Part shown: positions 23,458-31,506 of the stretch, in pieces
Position numbering within the stretch: the first letter of the stretch is position 1
Layout of the letters: each line of letters opens with the position of its first letter
Assembly (NCBI RefSeq): GCF_049059935.1
Contig: NZ_JBMGQR010000052.1
Coordinates: 1-32,385, forward strand
Length of the DNA stretch: 32,385 nucleotides
Direction: 5' to 3'
DNA from: JAURVT01 sp049059935
GTDB lineage: Bacteria; Actinomycetota; Actinomycetes; Propionibacteriales; Nocardioidaceae
The notes under the pieces: model-generated
Seen by the model: only the letters and a program-made list of their open reading frames with translations
Told to the model about the DNA's origin: nothing
The model's database searches: none
Position numbers and translations under genes: made by a program

Positions 23458-25719
23458 GTGATGCGCGGGGCCGGTCTTGGGGGTGCGTTGGTCGTGATTG
23501 GCGATCTGATTCGCGACGGTGGGGTGCGCAGCGTCTACCAGCCGATCGTGAGGCTCGAGACCGGTGAGGTCGTCGGGTACGAGGCCCTTGCACGCGGTCC
23601 CGAAGGCCCACTCGCTGGTCCGTTGGCGCTCTTCTCGGCTGCGACCGAGGCCGGATGCCTGGCAGAGCTCGACGCCGCATGCCGCGCGGCTGCGATGCAT
23701 GGGGCGGTGGAGCTGGGCCTGGCAGCACCCCTGACGCTTTTCGTGAACATCGAGCCTGAGGTCCTCAACGGGGCGGCGCTCGATCAGCTGATGACGATTG
23801 CGGACGGGTCGCCATCTGAGTTGCGGGTGGTCCTAGAGATCACGGAGCGGGCTCTTGCGAGCCGCCCGGCCGAGTTGCTGCAGACCGTCGGGCGCGTCAA
23901 AGAGCTGGGATGGCGCGTGGCGTTGGACGACGTCGGCGCCGAGCCAGCCTCGCTGGCCTTCATGCCGCTGTTGCGACCCGACGTGGTCAAGCTGGACCTG
24001 CGCCTGGTGCAGCAGCGTCCGGGGCCGGCGGTGGCCGAGATCATGAACGCGGTCAATGCCTACGCCGAGAGGTCAGGCGCCGTGCTGCTCGCCGAGGGGA
24101 TCGAGGACGAGCAGCACCTGCAGATGGCACTGGGTCTGGGCGCGACGGTGGGCCAGGGCTGGATGTTCGGACGACCGGCCGCGACCCTCGCGTCAGGTCT
24201 GCCGACCGGTGAGCTCGTGCTCACGGACTCCGAGCCAGACCACGGTGCCCGCTCGCCGTTCGAGTGCCTCCCGGTCGGGACCGCGCTTCGTCGCTCACCC
24301 AAGTCGTTGTTGATCGAGGTCAGCAAGCAGCTCGAGCGCGAAGCCATGCGCGCCGGTGAGACCTGCGTCGTCACCTCGACCTTCCAGGAGCGCCGACACT
24401 TCACCCCCGCGACGGTGTCCCGATACCTGGACCTGGTCCGCCGAGTCGGTTTCGTGTGTGCGGTGGGCGAGGGGTTGTCCGCCGAACCGGCGCCCGGTGT
24501 CCGAGGCGCCGATCTGGCTCTGGGGGACCCGGTGCGCCACGAGTGGGACGTCGTGGTGCTAGGGCCGCACTTCGCAGCGGCGCTGCTCGCTCGCGACCTG
24601 GGCGACACCGGTCCCGATCGAGACCGCATGTTCGAGTATGCCCTGACCTACGACCGCGAGACGGTCGTCTCGGCGAGCCGGCAGCTCTTGGCACGGGTCC
24701 GTCCTCGCTCGGTGGAACCCGCACCGGCGACGACGGTCGCCGCGTCGGTCACGCCGTGTGAATCCGCCGCCGAGGTTGAGCCCGCCGCCGAGCTCGCTCC
24801 CGCGGTGCTGCACCGAGCGCTGGCGGCGACCAGCAACGGGGTGGCAATTGCCGACATGCTCGCCCCCGACTATCCGTTGATCTATGTGAACCGCGCCTTT
24901 GAGCTGCTCTCTGGGGTACGTGCCACCGATCTCCTCGGTCGCAACTGCCGATTCATGCAGGGTGAGGACACCGACCGGGGTGCCGTGCGACGGCTGGCTG
25001 AGGCCATCGAGCGCGGCGAGGAGGCTCGCGAGACCATCGTCAACTATCGCGGGCCGCAACAGGTGCCGTGGTGGAACGAGGTGCACCTGTCACCGGTCCA
25101 CGACGACGACGGTCGAGTGGTGCAGTACATCGGGGTGCAGAACGACGTCACCGATCGAGTCGAGGCCGAGCGCAGGTTGCGGCTCGAGCGAGAGCGGGCC
25201 ACCCGGTACCTCGACCGTATCGAGACCATCGCGAGCACCGATCCCCTCACCGGTCTGCTGAACCGACGTCGCCTGGAAGAACGCGTTGAGGCGGCGCTGC
25301 TGGAGGCCGCGATGAACGAGCAAGCGGTCGCGCTGCTTTACCTCGACCTGGACCAGTTCAAGCCCGTCAACGACACCTACGGGCACGCCGTCGGTGACCA
25401 GCTGCTCCAGGTCGTCGCACGCCGGCTGCGCAGCCAGCTCCGGCACACCGATCTGCTCGCCCGACTCGGCGGTGACGAGTTCTTGATCGCCCTGATCGAC
25501 CTCGACGCCCGCACAGCCCAGGACGACGCACGACGCATCGCCGAGCTCGTGCAGGCGCACATCGCCCAGCCCGTCGTGGTTGGCGAGACGCAGGTGACCA
25601 TCACTACCAGCGTGGGCATCAGCATCAGTAACCAGGACGGGAACGGCTTCGGGCCTCTGCTGCACCTCGCTGACTTGCGGATGTATGACAGCAAGCACCC
25701 CGTCGAGCGCATCGTCTGA
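23458..25719 (+). CDS. EAL-DICT-LOV-GGDEF protein, predicted blue-light-tuned c-di-GMP enzyme
   Basis: 753 aa, no membrane segment. EAL domain (24-245) with catalytic set Glu42 (YEALAR), Asn97, Glu127, Asp157-Asp158, Lys178, Glu213 and Gln233, so probably an active phosphodiesterase. DICT sensory domain (about 280-412; SPKSLLIEVSKQLEREAM, FTPATVSRYLDLVRRVGFVC). PAS domain of LOV type (450-566) with GRNCRFMQG (photoactive Cys497), the flavin-contact asparagines of NYRGPQQVPWWNEVHLSP, and Gln561 in YIGVQNDVT. GGDEF domain (590-753) with GGDEF at 671-675 and an RxxD inhibitory site (662-665) exactly five residues before it. Start is uncertain: GTG 23458, ATG 23461 or GTG 23494 (GGGGGTG upstream). 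It is divergent from the flagellar sigma gene and probably joins light to motility. Numbering is from 23458. Confidence 0.93.
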   Translation: MMRGAGLGGALVVIGDLIRDGGVRSVYQPIVRLETGEVVGYEALARGPEGPLAGPLALFSAATEAGCLAELDAACRAAAMHGAVELGLAAPLTLFVNIEPEVLNGAALDQLMTIADGSPSELRVVLEITERALASRPAELLQTVGRVKELGWRVALDDVGAEPASLAFMPLLRPDVVKLDLRLVQQRPGPAVAEIMNAVNAYAERSGAVLLAEGIEDEQHLQMALGLGATVGQGWMFGRPAATLASGLPTGELVLTDSEPDHGARSPFECLPVGTALRRSPKSLLIEVSKQLEREAMRAGETCVVTSTFQERRHFTPATVSRYLDLVRRVGFVCAVGEGLSAEPAPGVRGADLALGDPVRHEWDVVVLGPHFAAALLARDLGDTGPDRDRMFEYALTYDRETVVSASRQLLARVRPRSVEPAPATTVAASVTPCESAAEVEPAAELAPAVLHRALAATSNGVAIADMLAPDYPLIYVNRAFELLSGVRATDLLGRNCRFMQGEDTDRGAVRRLAEAIERGEEARETIVNYRGPQQVPWWNEVHLSPVHDDDGRVVQYIGVQNDVTDRVEAERRLRLERERATRYLDRIETIASTDPLTGLLNRRRLEERVEAALLEAAMNEQAVALLYLDLDQFKPVNDTYGHAVGDQLLQVVARRLRSQLRHTDLLARLGGDEFLIALIDLDARTAQDDARRIAELVQAHIAQPVVVGETQVTITTSVGISISNQDGNGFGPLLHLADLRMYDSKHPVERIV

Positions 25720-26122
25720 GCAGCGCGAGCAGTCGCTGGGGGAGGGGGTCTCAGGCCAGGCGGCGAAGGTCATGCGTCCACCCGGCCGGGGATCTGAGTG
25801 GGACGTTCGTCAGCGCGCCACCCCGCGTGTCGGACCGACGAACTCGCACCCGGGCTCGGGCCCTGATCGGGCCCCGCGCCATGCCCACGTCGGCGGCGGC
25901 ATCGAAGGTGAGCGTTGATGACCACGCGGACGCATATGAATGCAACCGTGGGGGTTGCCGTGTCAAGCGTAGTGGGCCATGACGAGCGTCCTCAGCGTCA
26001 ACGCTCACCTGTTCGGCTTTGTGTTTCCGCACTCGAGGCCACGTTGCGTCCAAAGATGCAAAGTTGCCCGCTCGTCCCAAAGCATCTCGAGGATGCGCTC
26101 GTGCTTGCATAGCGTCGTCGGC
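25720..26122. other. 400-bp spacer before the CPBP gene
   Basis: No convincing gene on either strand. The 3' part (25915-26110) is less GC-rich and should hold the promoter for the CPBP/two-component operon; no clear -35/-10 pair was identified. Confidence 0.4.
25858..25874. terminator. Hairpin downstream of the LOV gene
   Basis: GGGCCC-TGATC-GGGCCC, a 6-bp GC stem with a 5-nt loop, about 140 bp after the stop, no T tract. Weak candidate. Confidence 0.3.
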
Positions 26123-27049
26123 ATGACGATGACGAATCTCGACGCGACCTCGACGCAGATGACTCGCGACCCGGTCTGGCGCGGTGTCTTGAGCACACAC
26201 CCACTGTTGTCCTTCTTTCTTCTCGCCAACTTGGCCAGCTGGGTGGCGTGGACGCCGTACGTGCTCTCCCAGAACGGGCTGGGTGTCTGGGACTTCACGT
26301 TCCCCGGTGGCGACGGCTTGTCCCAGCTCACCGGTGTGCTGCCCGGCGCCTATCTCGGACCGATCGGCGCGGCCGTGCTGATCACCGCGGTCACCCAGGG
26401 ACGTCTGGGGCTACGGACGTGGCTAGGTCGGATGCTGCGCTGGCGCGTGGGGTGGCGCTGGTACGCAGCGACCCTGCTGGGCGTCCCGCTCGTCATGGTC
26501 CTGGCGACGACCGTGATGGGCGGCACTCCCACCGCACCCGGCGCCCTCGTGCTGATCGCGCTGGTGCCCGGCCTGGTCATGCAGGTGCTGACGACGGGCC
26601 TGGCCGAAGAGCCGGGCTGGCGTGACTTCGCGCTGCCGCGCCTGCAGGACCGGTTCGGTCCACTCGGCGCCGCGGCGATCCTCGGTCCGCTGTGGGGAGC
26701 CTGGCACCTGCCGCTGTTCCTCACGGACTGGGCCGGCGGGGACTCGACGTGGGTGGACGTGGTCGTGTTCCTGGCCTTCACCTGCTGCTTCAACGTCGTG
26801 ATGACCTGGGTCTTCAACCGCACCGGCCAGAGCGTGCCCCTGGCCATGCTGCTCCACGTCAGCGTCAACAACACCGCGTCGATCGCGTGGAGCGACACCT
26901 TCCCCGGCCTCGGCGGCGCCGACCTCCAGCGCGCCCTGCTGCTGGCCGCGGCGATCGCGGCGGCCATCCTCCTGGTGGCCACGCGAGGTCGCCTGGGGTA
27001 CCCGGGCGCTGTAGTGCGCACTCACCACCTGACGAAGATGGGAGACTGA
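26123..27049 (+). CDS. CPBP-family intramembrane metalloprotease
   Basis: A 308-aa membrane protein with about eight hydrophobic segments. The CPBP (Abi/CAAX-protease-like) motifs are complete: AEEPGWRDFALPRLQ (Glu162-Glu163 and Arg167), LGPLWGAWHLPLF (His195) and LLHVSVNNTAS (His245, Asn249). The family cleaves within membranes or protects cells against bacteriocins. ATG 26123 (or 26129) gives MTMTNLDATSTQ; further upstream in-frame codons have no membrane-protein character. The ribosome site is weak. A histidine kinase follows after 4 bp, so the protease and two-component system form one operon; it could act on, or be induced by, an envelope signal. Confidence 0.85.
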   Translation: MTMTNLDATSTQMTRDPVWRGVLSTHPLLSFFLLANLASWVAWTPYVLSQNGLGVWDFTFPGGDGLSQLTGVLPGAYLGPIGAAVLITAVTQGRLGLRTWLGRMLRWRVGWRWYAATLLGVPLVMVLATTVMGGTPTAPGALVLIALVPGLVMQVLTTGLAEEPGWRDFALPRLQDRFGPLGAAAILGPLWGAWHLPLFLTDWAGGDSTWVDVVVFLAFTCCFNVVMTWVFNRTGQSVPLAMLLHVSVNNTASIAWSDTFPGLGGADLQRALLLAAAIAAAILLVATRGRLGYPGAVVRTHHLTKMGD

Positions 27050-27053
27050 CGCC

Positions 27054-28331
27054 GTGCAGGTGAGGGCGGTGCGGCTCACGACGGCGTCCGCCACCTGGGC
27101 CGTTGCCGTCCTACTCATGGTCGTGCTGCCGCTCGTGTCGGCCGGTGACCCCGACCTCGCGGACGTGCCTGGCCTGGGCTCTGGTCCGTGGTGGCTCGGC
27201 CTCGGCGTCGTGACCCTGCAGGCCGGGTTCCTGGTGCGACAGCCGGCGGCGCCGCGCGCCGTCCTGGTGGTCGTCGCCCTCGGGGCGCCAGCCGGTGCCG
27301 TGGTGGGTCTGCAGTCGCTCATCGGCGTCACCACCGTCGCCGTGCTCGTCGCGGCCTACCGCGCCGTACTGGCCGTCCCACTGGAGCGGCTGTGGCCGGC
27401 GCCGGCTGCGGGCGCGGCCCTCATTGCGCTCGGCCAGCTGCTGAGCCAGCTTCTGCCCCACGACCAGGGCGAGGTCGAGATCGGCGCGGCCGTCGTCGGG
27501 TCCCTGGTCCAGGGCATCGGCAGCGTCGGCGGCGCCGTCCTGGTCGCCGTGCTGGTGCGCTCGCGGCGCCAGGCCACCGACTCTCGCGAGCGGGAGGTCC
27601 TCGCGCTACGGCGGGAGCAGGCCGCGCTCGTCGAGGTCGCCGTGGCCCGCGAGCGGACCGCGATGGCGCGCGAGCTGCACGACATCGCCGCCCACCACCT
27701 GTCCGGGATCGCGGTGATGACCGGCGCCATTGGCCGACAGATCGACACCGACCCCGAGGGCGCCAAGCGCGCGGTCCAGGAGGTCCGCGCGCACAGCCGC
27801 GAGACGCTGCGCGACCTGCGCCGGCTCGTGGTCCTGCTGCGCGAGGACATGACAGGATCGGGCGCCGCCGGCCTGGTGGGCGAGGAGTCCCTGGCCGGCG
27901 TGTCCGGGCTCGTGAAGACGGCGCGCCGCACCGGCGCGGAGGTGAGCCTGACGGTCCACAGTCGGCCCGACGGCCGCCCGGTGGCGAGCGGCGTCGGGCC
28001 ACTGTCCCAGCTTTCGGCGTACCGCACGGTCCAGGAGGCCCTGGTCAACGCCGCCCGCCACGCGCCGGGTGCGGCGGCCGAGGTCACCCTCGACGCGCAC
28101 GACCCCGCCCGCGTGGTCGTCACCGTCCGCAGCGGGCCCGCACGTGGCACCCGCGAGGGGCCGCACGGCGGCTTCGGGCTGGTCGGGATGCGCGAGCGCG
28201 CCGACCTCACCGGCGCCGACCTCTCCGTCGGCCCCACCCCCGACGGCGGCTGGCTGGTCGAGCTGGTCCTGCCGGTCGAGCAGACGTCGCCCGAGCCGCC
28301 GGCACCGACACCATCAAAGGACGGCCCATGA
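27054..28331 (+). CDS. NarL-type sensor histidine kinase
   Basis: 425 aa. The N-terminal 170 residues hold five or six hydrophobic segments with no large extracellular loop, so the sensor lies in or at the membrane. The HisKA_3 dimerisation domain has phospho-acceptor His209 in ARERTAMARELHDIAAHHLS, followed by VRAHSRETLRDLRRLVVLLR. The ATPase part has YRTVQEALVNAARHAPGA (N box) and GGFGLVGMRERADLTGADLS (G box). Start GTG 27054 has GGGAGA upstream. The stop overlaps the response-regulator start by ATGA. This DesK/LiaS-like layout is common in Actinobacteria; the stimulus is unknown, perhaps envelope stress given the CPBP partner. Confidence 0.92.
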   Translation: MQVRAVRLTTASATWAVAVLLMVVLPLVSAGDPDLADVPGLGSGPWWLGLGVVTLQAGFLVRQPAAPRAVLVVVALGAPAGAVVGLQSLIGVTTVAVLVAAYRAVLAVPLERLWPAPAAGAALIALGQLLSQLLPHDQGEVEIGAAVVGSLVQGIGSVGGAVLVAVLVRSRRQATDSREREVLALRREQAALVEVAVARERTAMARELHDIAAHHLSGIAVMTGAIGRQIDTDPEGAKRAVQEVRAHSRETLRDLRRLVVLLREDMTGSGAAGLVGEESLAGVSGLVKTARRTGAEVSLTVHSRPDGRPVASGVGPLSQLSAYRTVQEALVNAARHAPGAAAEVTLDAHDPARVVVTVRSGPARGTREGPHGGFGLVGMRERADLTGADLSVGPTPDGGWLVELVLPVEQTSPEPPAPTPSKDGP

Positions 28332-28993
28332 TCCGCGTCATCGTCGCCGACGACCAGCCCCTGGTGCGCACCGGGCTCACCACCCTCATCGGCGCCGAGC
28401 CCGACCTCGAGGTCGTGGCCGCGGTCGGCGACGGCGCCGCCGCGATCGAGGCGGCCCGGCGCCTGCACCCCGACATCGCCTGCCTGGACATCCGCATGCC
28501 CGGCACCGATGGCATCCAGGCCACCCGTGCGCTGACCGGACCGGACGTCGCAGACCCGGTGCCGGTGCTCATCTTGACGACGTTCGACATCGACGAGTAC
28601 CTCTTCGGTGCCCTGGAGGCCGGCGCATCGGGCTTCCTGCTCAAGGACGCCGAGCCCGACGACGTCACCGCGGCCATCCGCTCGGTGGCCGCCGGCAACG
28701 GCACGCTCGCCGACGAGCTGATCAGGCGCGTGCTCACCGAGCTGGTCAGTCGGCGCCGCACGCTGCCGGTCACCGCGGCTCGCGCCGCCGAGCTGCTCAC
28801 CCCGCGTGAGCAGGACATCCTGCTGCTGCTGGCCGAAGGTATGTCGAACGAGGAGATCGCCCGCAGCCTCGTCGTCGAGGTGTCCACCGTCAAGTCCCAC
28901 CTGGCCCGGATGCTGCCCAAGCTCGGGGTGAAGTCCCGGCTGCACGCGGCGGTCTGGGCCTACCAGAACGGCCTGGTGGAGGTCCCTCGCTGA
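28328..28993 (+). CDS. NarL/LuxR-family response regulator
   Basis: A 221-aa DNA-binding regulator. Receiver domain: Asp8-Asp9, phospho-acceptor Asp54 in IACLDIRMPGTDG, Thr84/85 and Lys106 in FLLKDAEP. LuxR-type helix-turn-helix at about 155-215: LLTPREQDILLLLAEGMSNE, then EIARSLVVEVSTVKSHLARM, LPKLGVKSRLHAAVWAYQNG. It is the cognate partner of the overlapping kinase gene, and autoregulation of the CPBP operon is likely. Length and domain order are standard. It converges on a weak minus-strand frame that starts 12 bp later. Confidence 0.95.
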   Translation: MIRVIVADDQPLVRTGLTTLIGAEPDLEVVAAVGDGAAAIEAARRLHPDIACLDIRMPGTDGIQATRALTGPDVADPVPVLILTTFDIDEYLFGALEAGASGFLLKDAEPDDVTAAIRSVAAGNGTLADELIRRVLTELVSRRRTLPVTAARAAELLTPREQDILLLLAEGMSNEEIARSLVVEVSTVKSHLARMLPKLGVKSRLHAAVWAYQNGLVEVPR

Positions 28994-29004
28994 GGTCCGC
29001 CGCA

Positions 29005-29319
29005 TCAAGGGGTTGTACCGAAAGATGAACACGGGCCTGTTCTCGAAGTCGTGGACCCGTGGTCCACCGGCGGTGACGAGCGAGACGGTGATATCTCGAC
29101 GCCCGCAGGCTTGGCAGCCCATGGGTGGTCCACGGTGGCGTCACTGTGGGTGAGGTCCCCGTGGCTCAGTGAGTAGGCCGTGGCCCCGAAGGTATGACCC
29201 GTGCGCAGGGCCAGACCGATCGGACGTGGGGTGCGACGACGTGCGCCGACCATCACGTTGCGGGTCGCGATGACGATCGACCCGACAGTTCGCAGGCACA
29301 GGTAAACGAGGCTGATCAT
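29005..29319 (-). CDS. Doubtful small protein
   Basis: A frame from ATG 29319 with a membrane-like start (MISLVYLCLRTVGSIVIATR) and reasonable third-base G/C in its first half, then a Ser/Pro/Thr-rich tail with poor codon use. The open frame extends back to 29436 and overlaps the end of the upstream membrane gene. No family is recognised and no ribosome site seen. It may be a short real gene, a decayed one, or chance. Confidence 0.3.
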   Translation of the reverse strand: MISLVYLCLRTVGSIVIATRNVMVGARRRTPRPIGLALRTGHTFGATAYSLSHGDLTHSDATVDHPWAAKPAGVEISPSRSSPPVDHGSTTSRTGPCSSFGTTP

Positions 29320-29359
29320 GCGGTGTCGGCTGTCGTGAGGGGCATGGGCTGACCGGTGG

Positions 29360-30061
29360 TCATGGCGGGCTGCCGTGGTCGTCGTGGTGCGGGGTTCGAG
29401 TGAGATAGGGGGCGGGGTTGCCCGCTGCTCGTGCACCTGAGGCCAGCCACGCTGCTACGCCTGATGGGTGTCGGCGTTCAAGCTCGTCGAGACACAGCTG
29501 CCGCTCCAGGACGATGGTGCAGCGCACCATGGGGGTGGCGCGGTGCAGACGGGTGTAGCTGGAGCGCCAGTGCCAACACAGCTCGTCGTCGCTCCACGAG
29601 GGCATGTTCTCTCGCAGCTGGCGTTCGATCATTCGGCGAAACTGTGGTTCGCGATCGGCCGCTCCCGACGCCGCGAGATTGCGAGGTGGAGGAATGGGGT
29701 GCGGCCGTCGGTAGCGCGCCCAGAGGTGCTGGCCGAGGTCGGACATCAGCACGACCGGAAGTCCGAACAGGGCGATGGCCAGAGCTGCACCCAGCGCGAG
29801 CCCCGCCGAGACGGCCGCGAAACCCCATAGTGCGATGACGAAGGTGACGGCACCGCTGACCGCGGCCGCACTGGTGACCAGGTCAACCCGTGCCTGTGAG
29901 GCCCACGCGCGACCTTGGTGATGTGCGGCGAACGCGGCGCAGCCGGTGAGCAGACCCAGGCTGGCCCAGACTCCGGTCGGGACCAGGACGAGGCACAGCA
30001 CCATTCCGGCCGCGAGCAGTGTTGTCGACCCGGTGGCCCATGCGCGCCGATAAATTTTCAC
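29360..30061 (-). CDS. Membrane protein with actinobacterial C-terminal helical domain
   Basis: 233 aa. Three or four hydrophobic segments between residues 10 and 110 (STTLLAAGMVLCLVLVPTGV, LVTSAAAVSGAVTFVIALWG, ALAIALFGLPVVLM), then a Pro linker. The soluble tail contains WSDDELCWHWRSSYTRLHRA, IVLERQLCLDELERRHPSGV and AAWLASGARAAGNPAPYL, a pattern I have seen in several actinobacterial proteins of unknown function. GTG 30061 is preferred because GAGG lies 6 nt upstream. An in-frame GTG at 30157 sits inside a terminator hairpin and would add a Pro-rich leader. The next gene upstream ends with that hairpin, so transcription probably starts between them. Confidence 0.7.
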   Translation of the reverse strand: MKIYRRAWATGSTTLLAAGMVLCLVLVPTGVWASLGLLTGCAAFAAHHQGRAWASQARVDLVTSAAAVSGAVTFVIALWGFAAVSAGLALGAALAIALFGLPVVLMSDLGQHLWARYRRPHPIPPPRNLAASGAADREPQFRRMIERQLRENMPSWSDDELCWHWRSSYTRLHRATPMVRCTIVLERQLCLDELERRHPSGVAAWLASGARAAGNPAPYLTRTPHHDDHGSPP

Positions 30062-30135
30062 TTGAGACCTCGGGCTCTGCTCGGGGGGTCTGGGGGGGTG
30101 TTCACACAGCACAGTCGGGCCGCTGGCCAAGGGTG

Positions 30136-30157
30136 GTGCCGGGCCCGAGCCCGGCAC
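30136..30157 (-). terminator. Perfect hairpin after the 94-aa gene
   Basis: GTGCCGGGC-CCGA-GCCCGGCAC: 9 exact GC-rich pairs and a 4-nt loop, 5 bp after the stop at 30163. No T tract. Confidence 0.6.
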
Positions 30158-30162
30158 GCCGG

Positions 30163-30447
30163 TCAGGCTGAGTGGCTGCCCACTGAGGTGGTGCCGAACA
30201 GGAGCGTCCGGCTGGCGGTGTCGAAGAAGACCGTGCCGGCGGTGGACAGCAGGTCCTGCAGGTTGTCCTGATCCTCGGCGTTGATCGTCAAGACCTCCTC
30301 GCGGGCGCCTTGGTCCAGCACCAACTGCATCGTCCAGGTGCCCGGCCCGCCGGCGGTGCCAGCAACCCAGGAGAACTGGTAGTGGCTGAGCTGGCGCACG
30401 GCGAGCTTGTCGTCCGCAGCGACCTGGCCGCCTCCACGGGAAGCCAT
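30163..30447 (-). CDS. Small hypothetical protein (94 aa)
   Basis: Begins MASRGGGQVAADDKLAVRQL and continues with alternating beta-like strands (HYQFSWVAGTAGGPGTWTMQ, then LVLDQGAREEVLTINAEDQD, NLQDLLSTAGTVFFDTASRT). It has no signal peptide or membrane segment. The ATG shares one base with the preceding gene's TGA (TGATG), so translation is probably coupled. No family is recognised. A strong hairpin follows the stop. The neighbours are stress-type proteins. Confidence 0.65.
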   Translation of the reverse strand: MASRGGGQVAADDKLAVRQLSHYQFSWVAGTAGGPGTWTMQLVLDQGAREEVLTINAEDQDNLQDLLSTAGTVFFDTASRTLLFGTTSVGSHSA

Positions 30448-30635
30448 CAGAGACCGACCTTGGAGGCCAGGCCGCCGCCGGGCAGGTCCTTGGGGTCGAT
30501 GCCGAGCTTGGACAGCAGGCCCGAGTCCTTATCGGTGTCGACTTTGTCGGGCAGTTCTGACTTGGCCTTCTCGGCTTTGTCGTGGTCGCCCTTGGACTTC
30601 AGCATGTCGACGATCTGGCTCTTGTCGATGTTCAT
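30447..30635 (-). CDS. Small charged hypothetical protein (62 aa)
   Basis: MNIDKSQIVDMLKSKGDHDK, then AEKAKSELPDKVDTDKDSGL, LSKLGIDPKDLPGG. Highly charged, helical at the N terminus, Gly/Leu rich at the end. Small proteins with the DKAxxAxxELPDKVDTxxxxGLLxKxGI pattern recur in Actinobacteria, often near stress genes, with no known function. A GGAGAGG ribosome site lies just upstream of ATG 30635. It is coupled to the 94-aa gene by a shared base, and a 12-bp hairpin separates it from the membrane gene upstream. Confidence 0.75.
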   Translation of the reverse strand: MNIDKSQIVDMLKSKGDHDKAEKAKSELPDKVDTDKDSGLLSKLGIDPKDLPGGGLASKVGL

Positions 30636-30670
30636 GGTGCCTCTCCTTCGTGGTTGGTGTGGGGTGCAGC

Positions 30671-30700
30671 GCCCGGGGCGAGATGGGGCTCGCCCCGGGC
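30671..30700 (-). terminator. 12-bp perfect hairpin after the four-helix membrane gene
   Basis: GCCCGGGGCGAG-ATGGGG-CTCGCCCCGGGC: a perfect 12-bp stem with a 6-nt loop, 40 bp after the stop at 30741 and 35 bp before the next start. It could end transcription or act as a partial terminator within an operon. Confidence 0.65.
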
Positions 30701-30740
30701 ACGATCGGGACCCGAGAAGGTCAGTGGCAGAACTGTTCTC

Positions 30741-31409
30741 TCAGCGTCCGAGCCCGGTCCTGTCGACCTTGCGGTGGAAGCGCATGCCGGCGAGCCCACC
30801 GAGGAGGGCGCCGACGAGGGCCGCGAGGGCGACGGCGACGAGCGCGATGATGCCGCCGGTCGTCAGGTCGCTGGTCGAGACGGGGATGCGCGGGAAGCTG
30901 TTCAGCGTCGACAGGACGTCGTACTTCGCACCGGCGATCGCGCCGACGACGGCGACGACGACCGCGATGACGACGGCCCACAGCCAGACCGCGAGACCCT
31001 GCTTGAGGCCGTTGAAGCGGGCCATGCGGCCGGCGACGTAGCCGCCGCAGTAGTAGGCGACGAGCAGGATGACGAGCAGCACGATCCCGCCGACGATGCC
31101 GATGGTGCTCGAGCTGCTGGAGGCCTGCTGGGTGACCTGGTCGACGTTCTTGTTGCTGGCCACGCCGACGGCGGTGCCGGCGGCGGCGAGGATCGCGGTG
31201 AGGATGATCGTCATGCCGGTGGCGGTCAGCCAGCCGAAGAAGGCCGACCCGATCTTGATGCCGCCGTGCTCGTCCTGCTCGTGGTCGACGACCTCCTTGC
31301 GGCTGGCCGTGCCGGGGCGGCCGGTGTCGTCGTGGCCGCCCTCGGGGCTGTGGTCGTCGTCGTGTCCGCGGGACAGCCGGCTGGCTCCCGCGTTCTTGTC
31401 CGGGCTCAT
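30741..31409 (-). CDS. Four-helix membrane protein of unknown function
   Basis: 222 aa. Residues 1-50 are hydrophilic and rich in Asp, His and Gly (a cytoplasmic tail). Four membrane segments follow at about 55-80, 102-127, 138-160 and 184-208, with YYCGGYVAGRMARFNGLKQG between the second and third, then a short basic end. The layout resembles small YrzE/TIGR04086-like membrane proteins seen beside DUF2382 stress genes; that is a weak recollection. ATG 31409 has AGGAG 6 nt upstream. The gene lies downstream of the PRC-barrel/DUF2382 gene and is separated from it by a hairpin. Confidence 0.75.
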   Translation of the reverse strand: MSPDKNAGASRLSRGHDDDHSPEGGHDDTGRPGTASRKEVVDHEQDEHGGIKIGSAFFGWLTATGMTIILTAILAAAGTAVGVASNKNVDQVTQQASSSSSTIGIVGGIVLLVILLVAYYCGGYVAGRMARFNGLKQGLAVWLWAVVIAVVVAVVGAIAGAKYDVLSTLNSFPRIPVSTSDLTTGGIIALVAVALAALVGALLGGLAGMRFHRKVDRTGLGR

Positions 31410-31455
31410 CAATGCTCCTGGTGTGGTGGTGAGTCGAGGGGTGGAGGTGTGACAT

Positions 31456-31483
31456 GGGTGCTGCGCGGCCACGCGCAGCACCC
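31456..31483 (-). terminator. 12-bp perfect hairpin after the DUF2382 gene
   Basis: GGGTGCTGCGCG-GCCA-CGCGCAGCACCC: a perfect 12-bp stem with a 4-nt loop, 24 bp after the stop at 31507. No T tract. Confidence 0.65.
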
Positions 31484-31506
31484 ACCACCTCGTCGTGCGG
31501 GCTGGG

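Noticed and set aside
25751..26200. Minus-strand 149-codon frame between the LOV and CPBP genes
   Set aside because: Arg/Ala-rich with no motif and overlaps the likely promoter and start of the CPBP gene.
30046..30053. Exact GCCGATAA, identical to the sigma-28 -10 box
   Set aside because: It lies inside the N-terminal codons of the minus-strand membrane protein, on the plus strand, with no TAAA/TCAA box at the right distance and no plus-strand gene after it.
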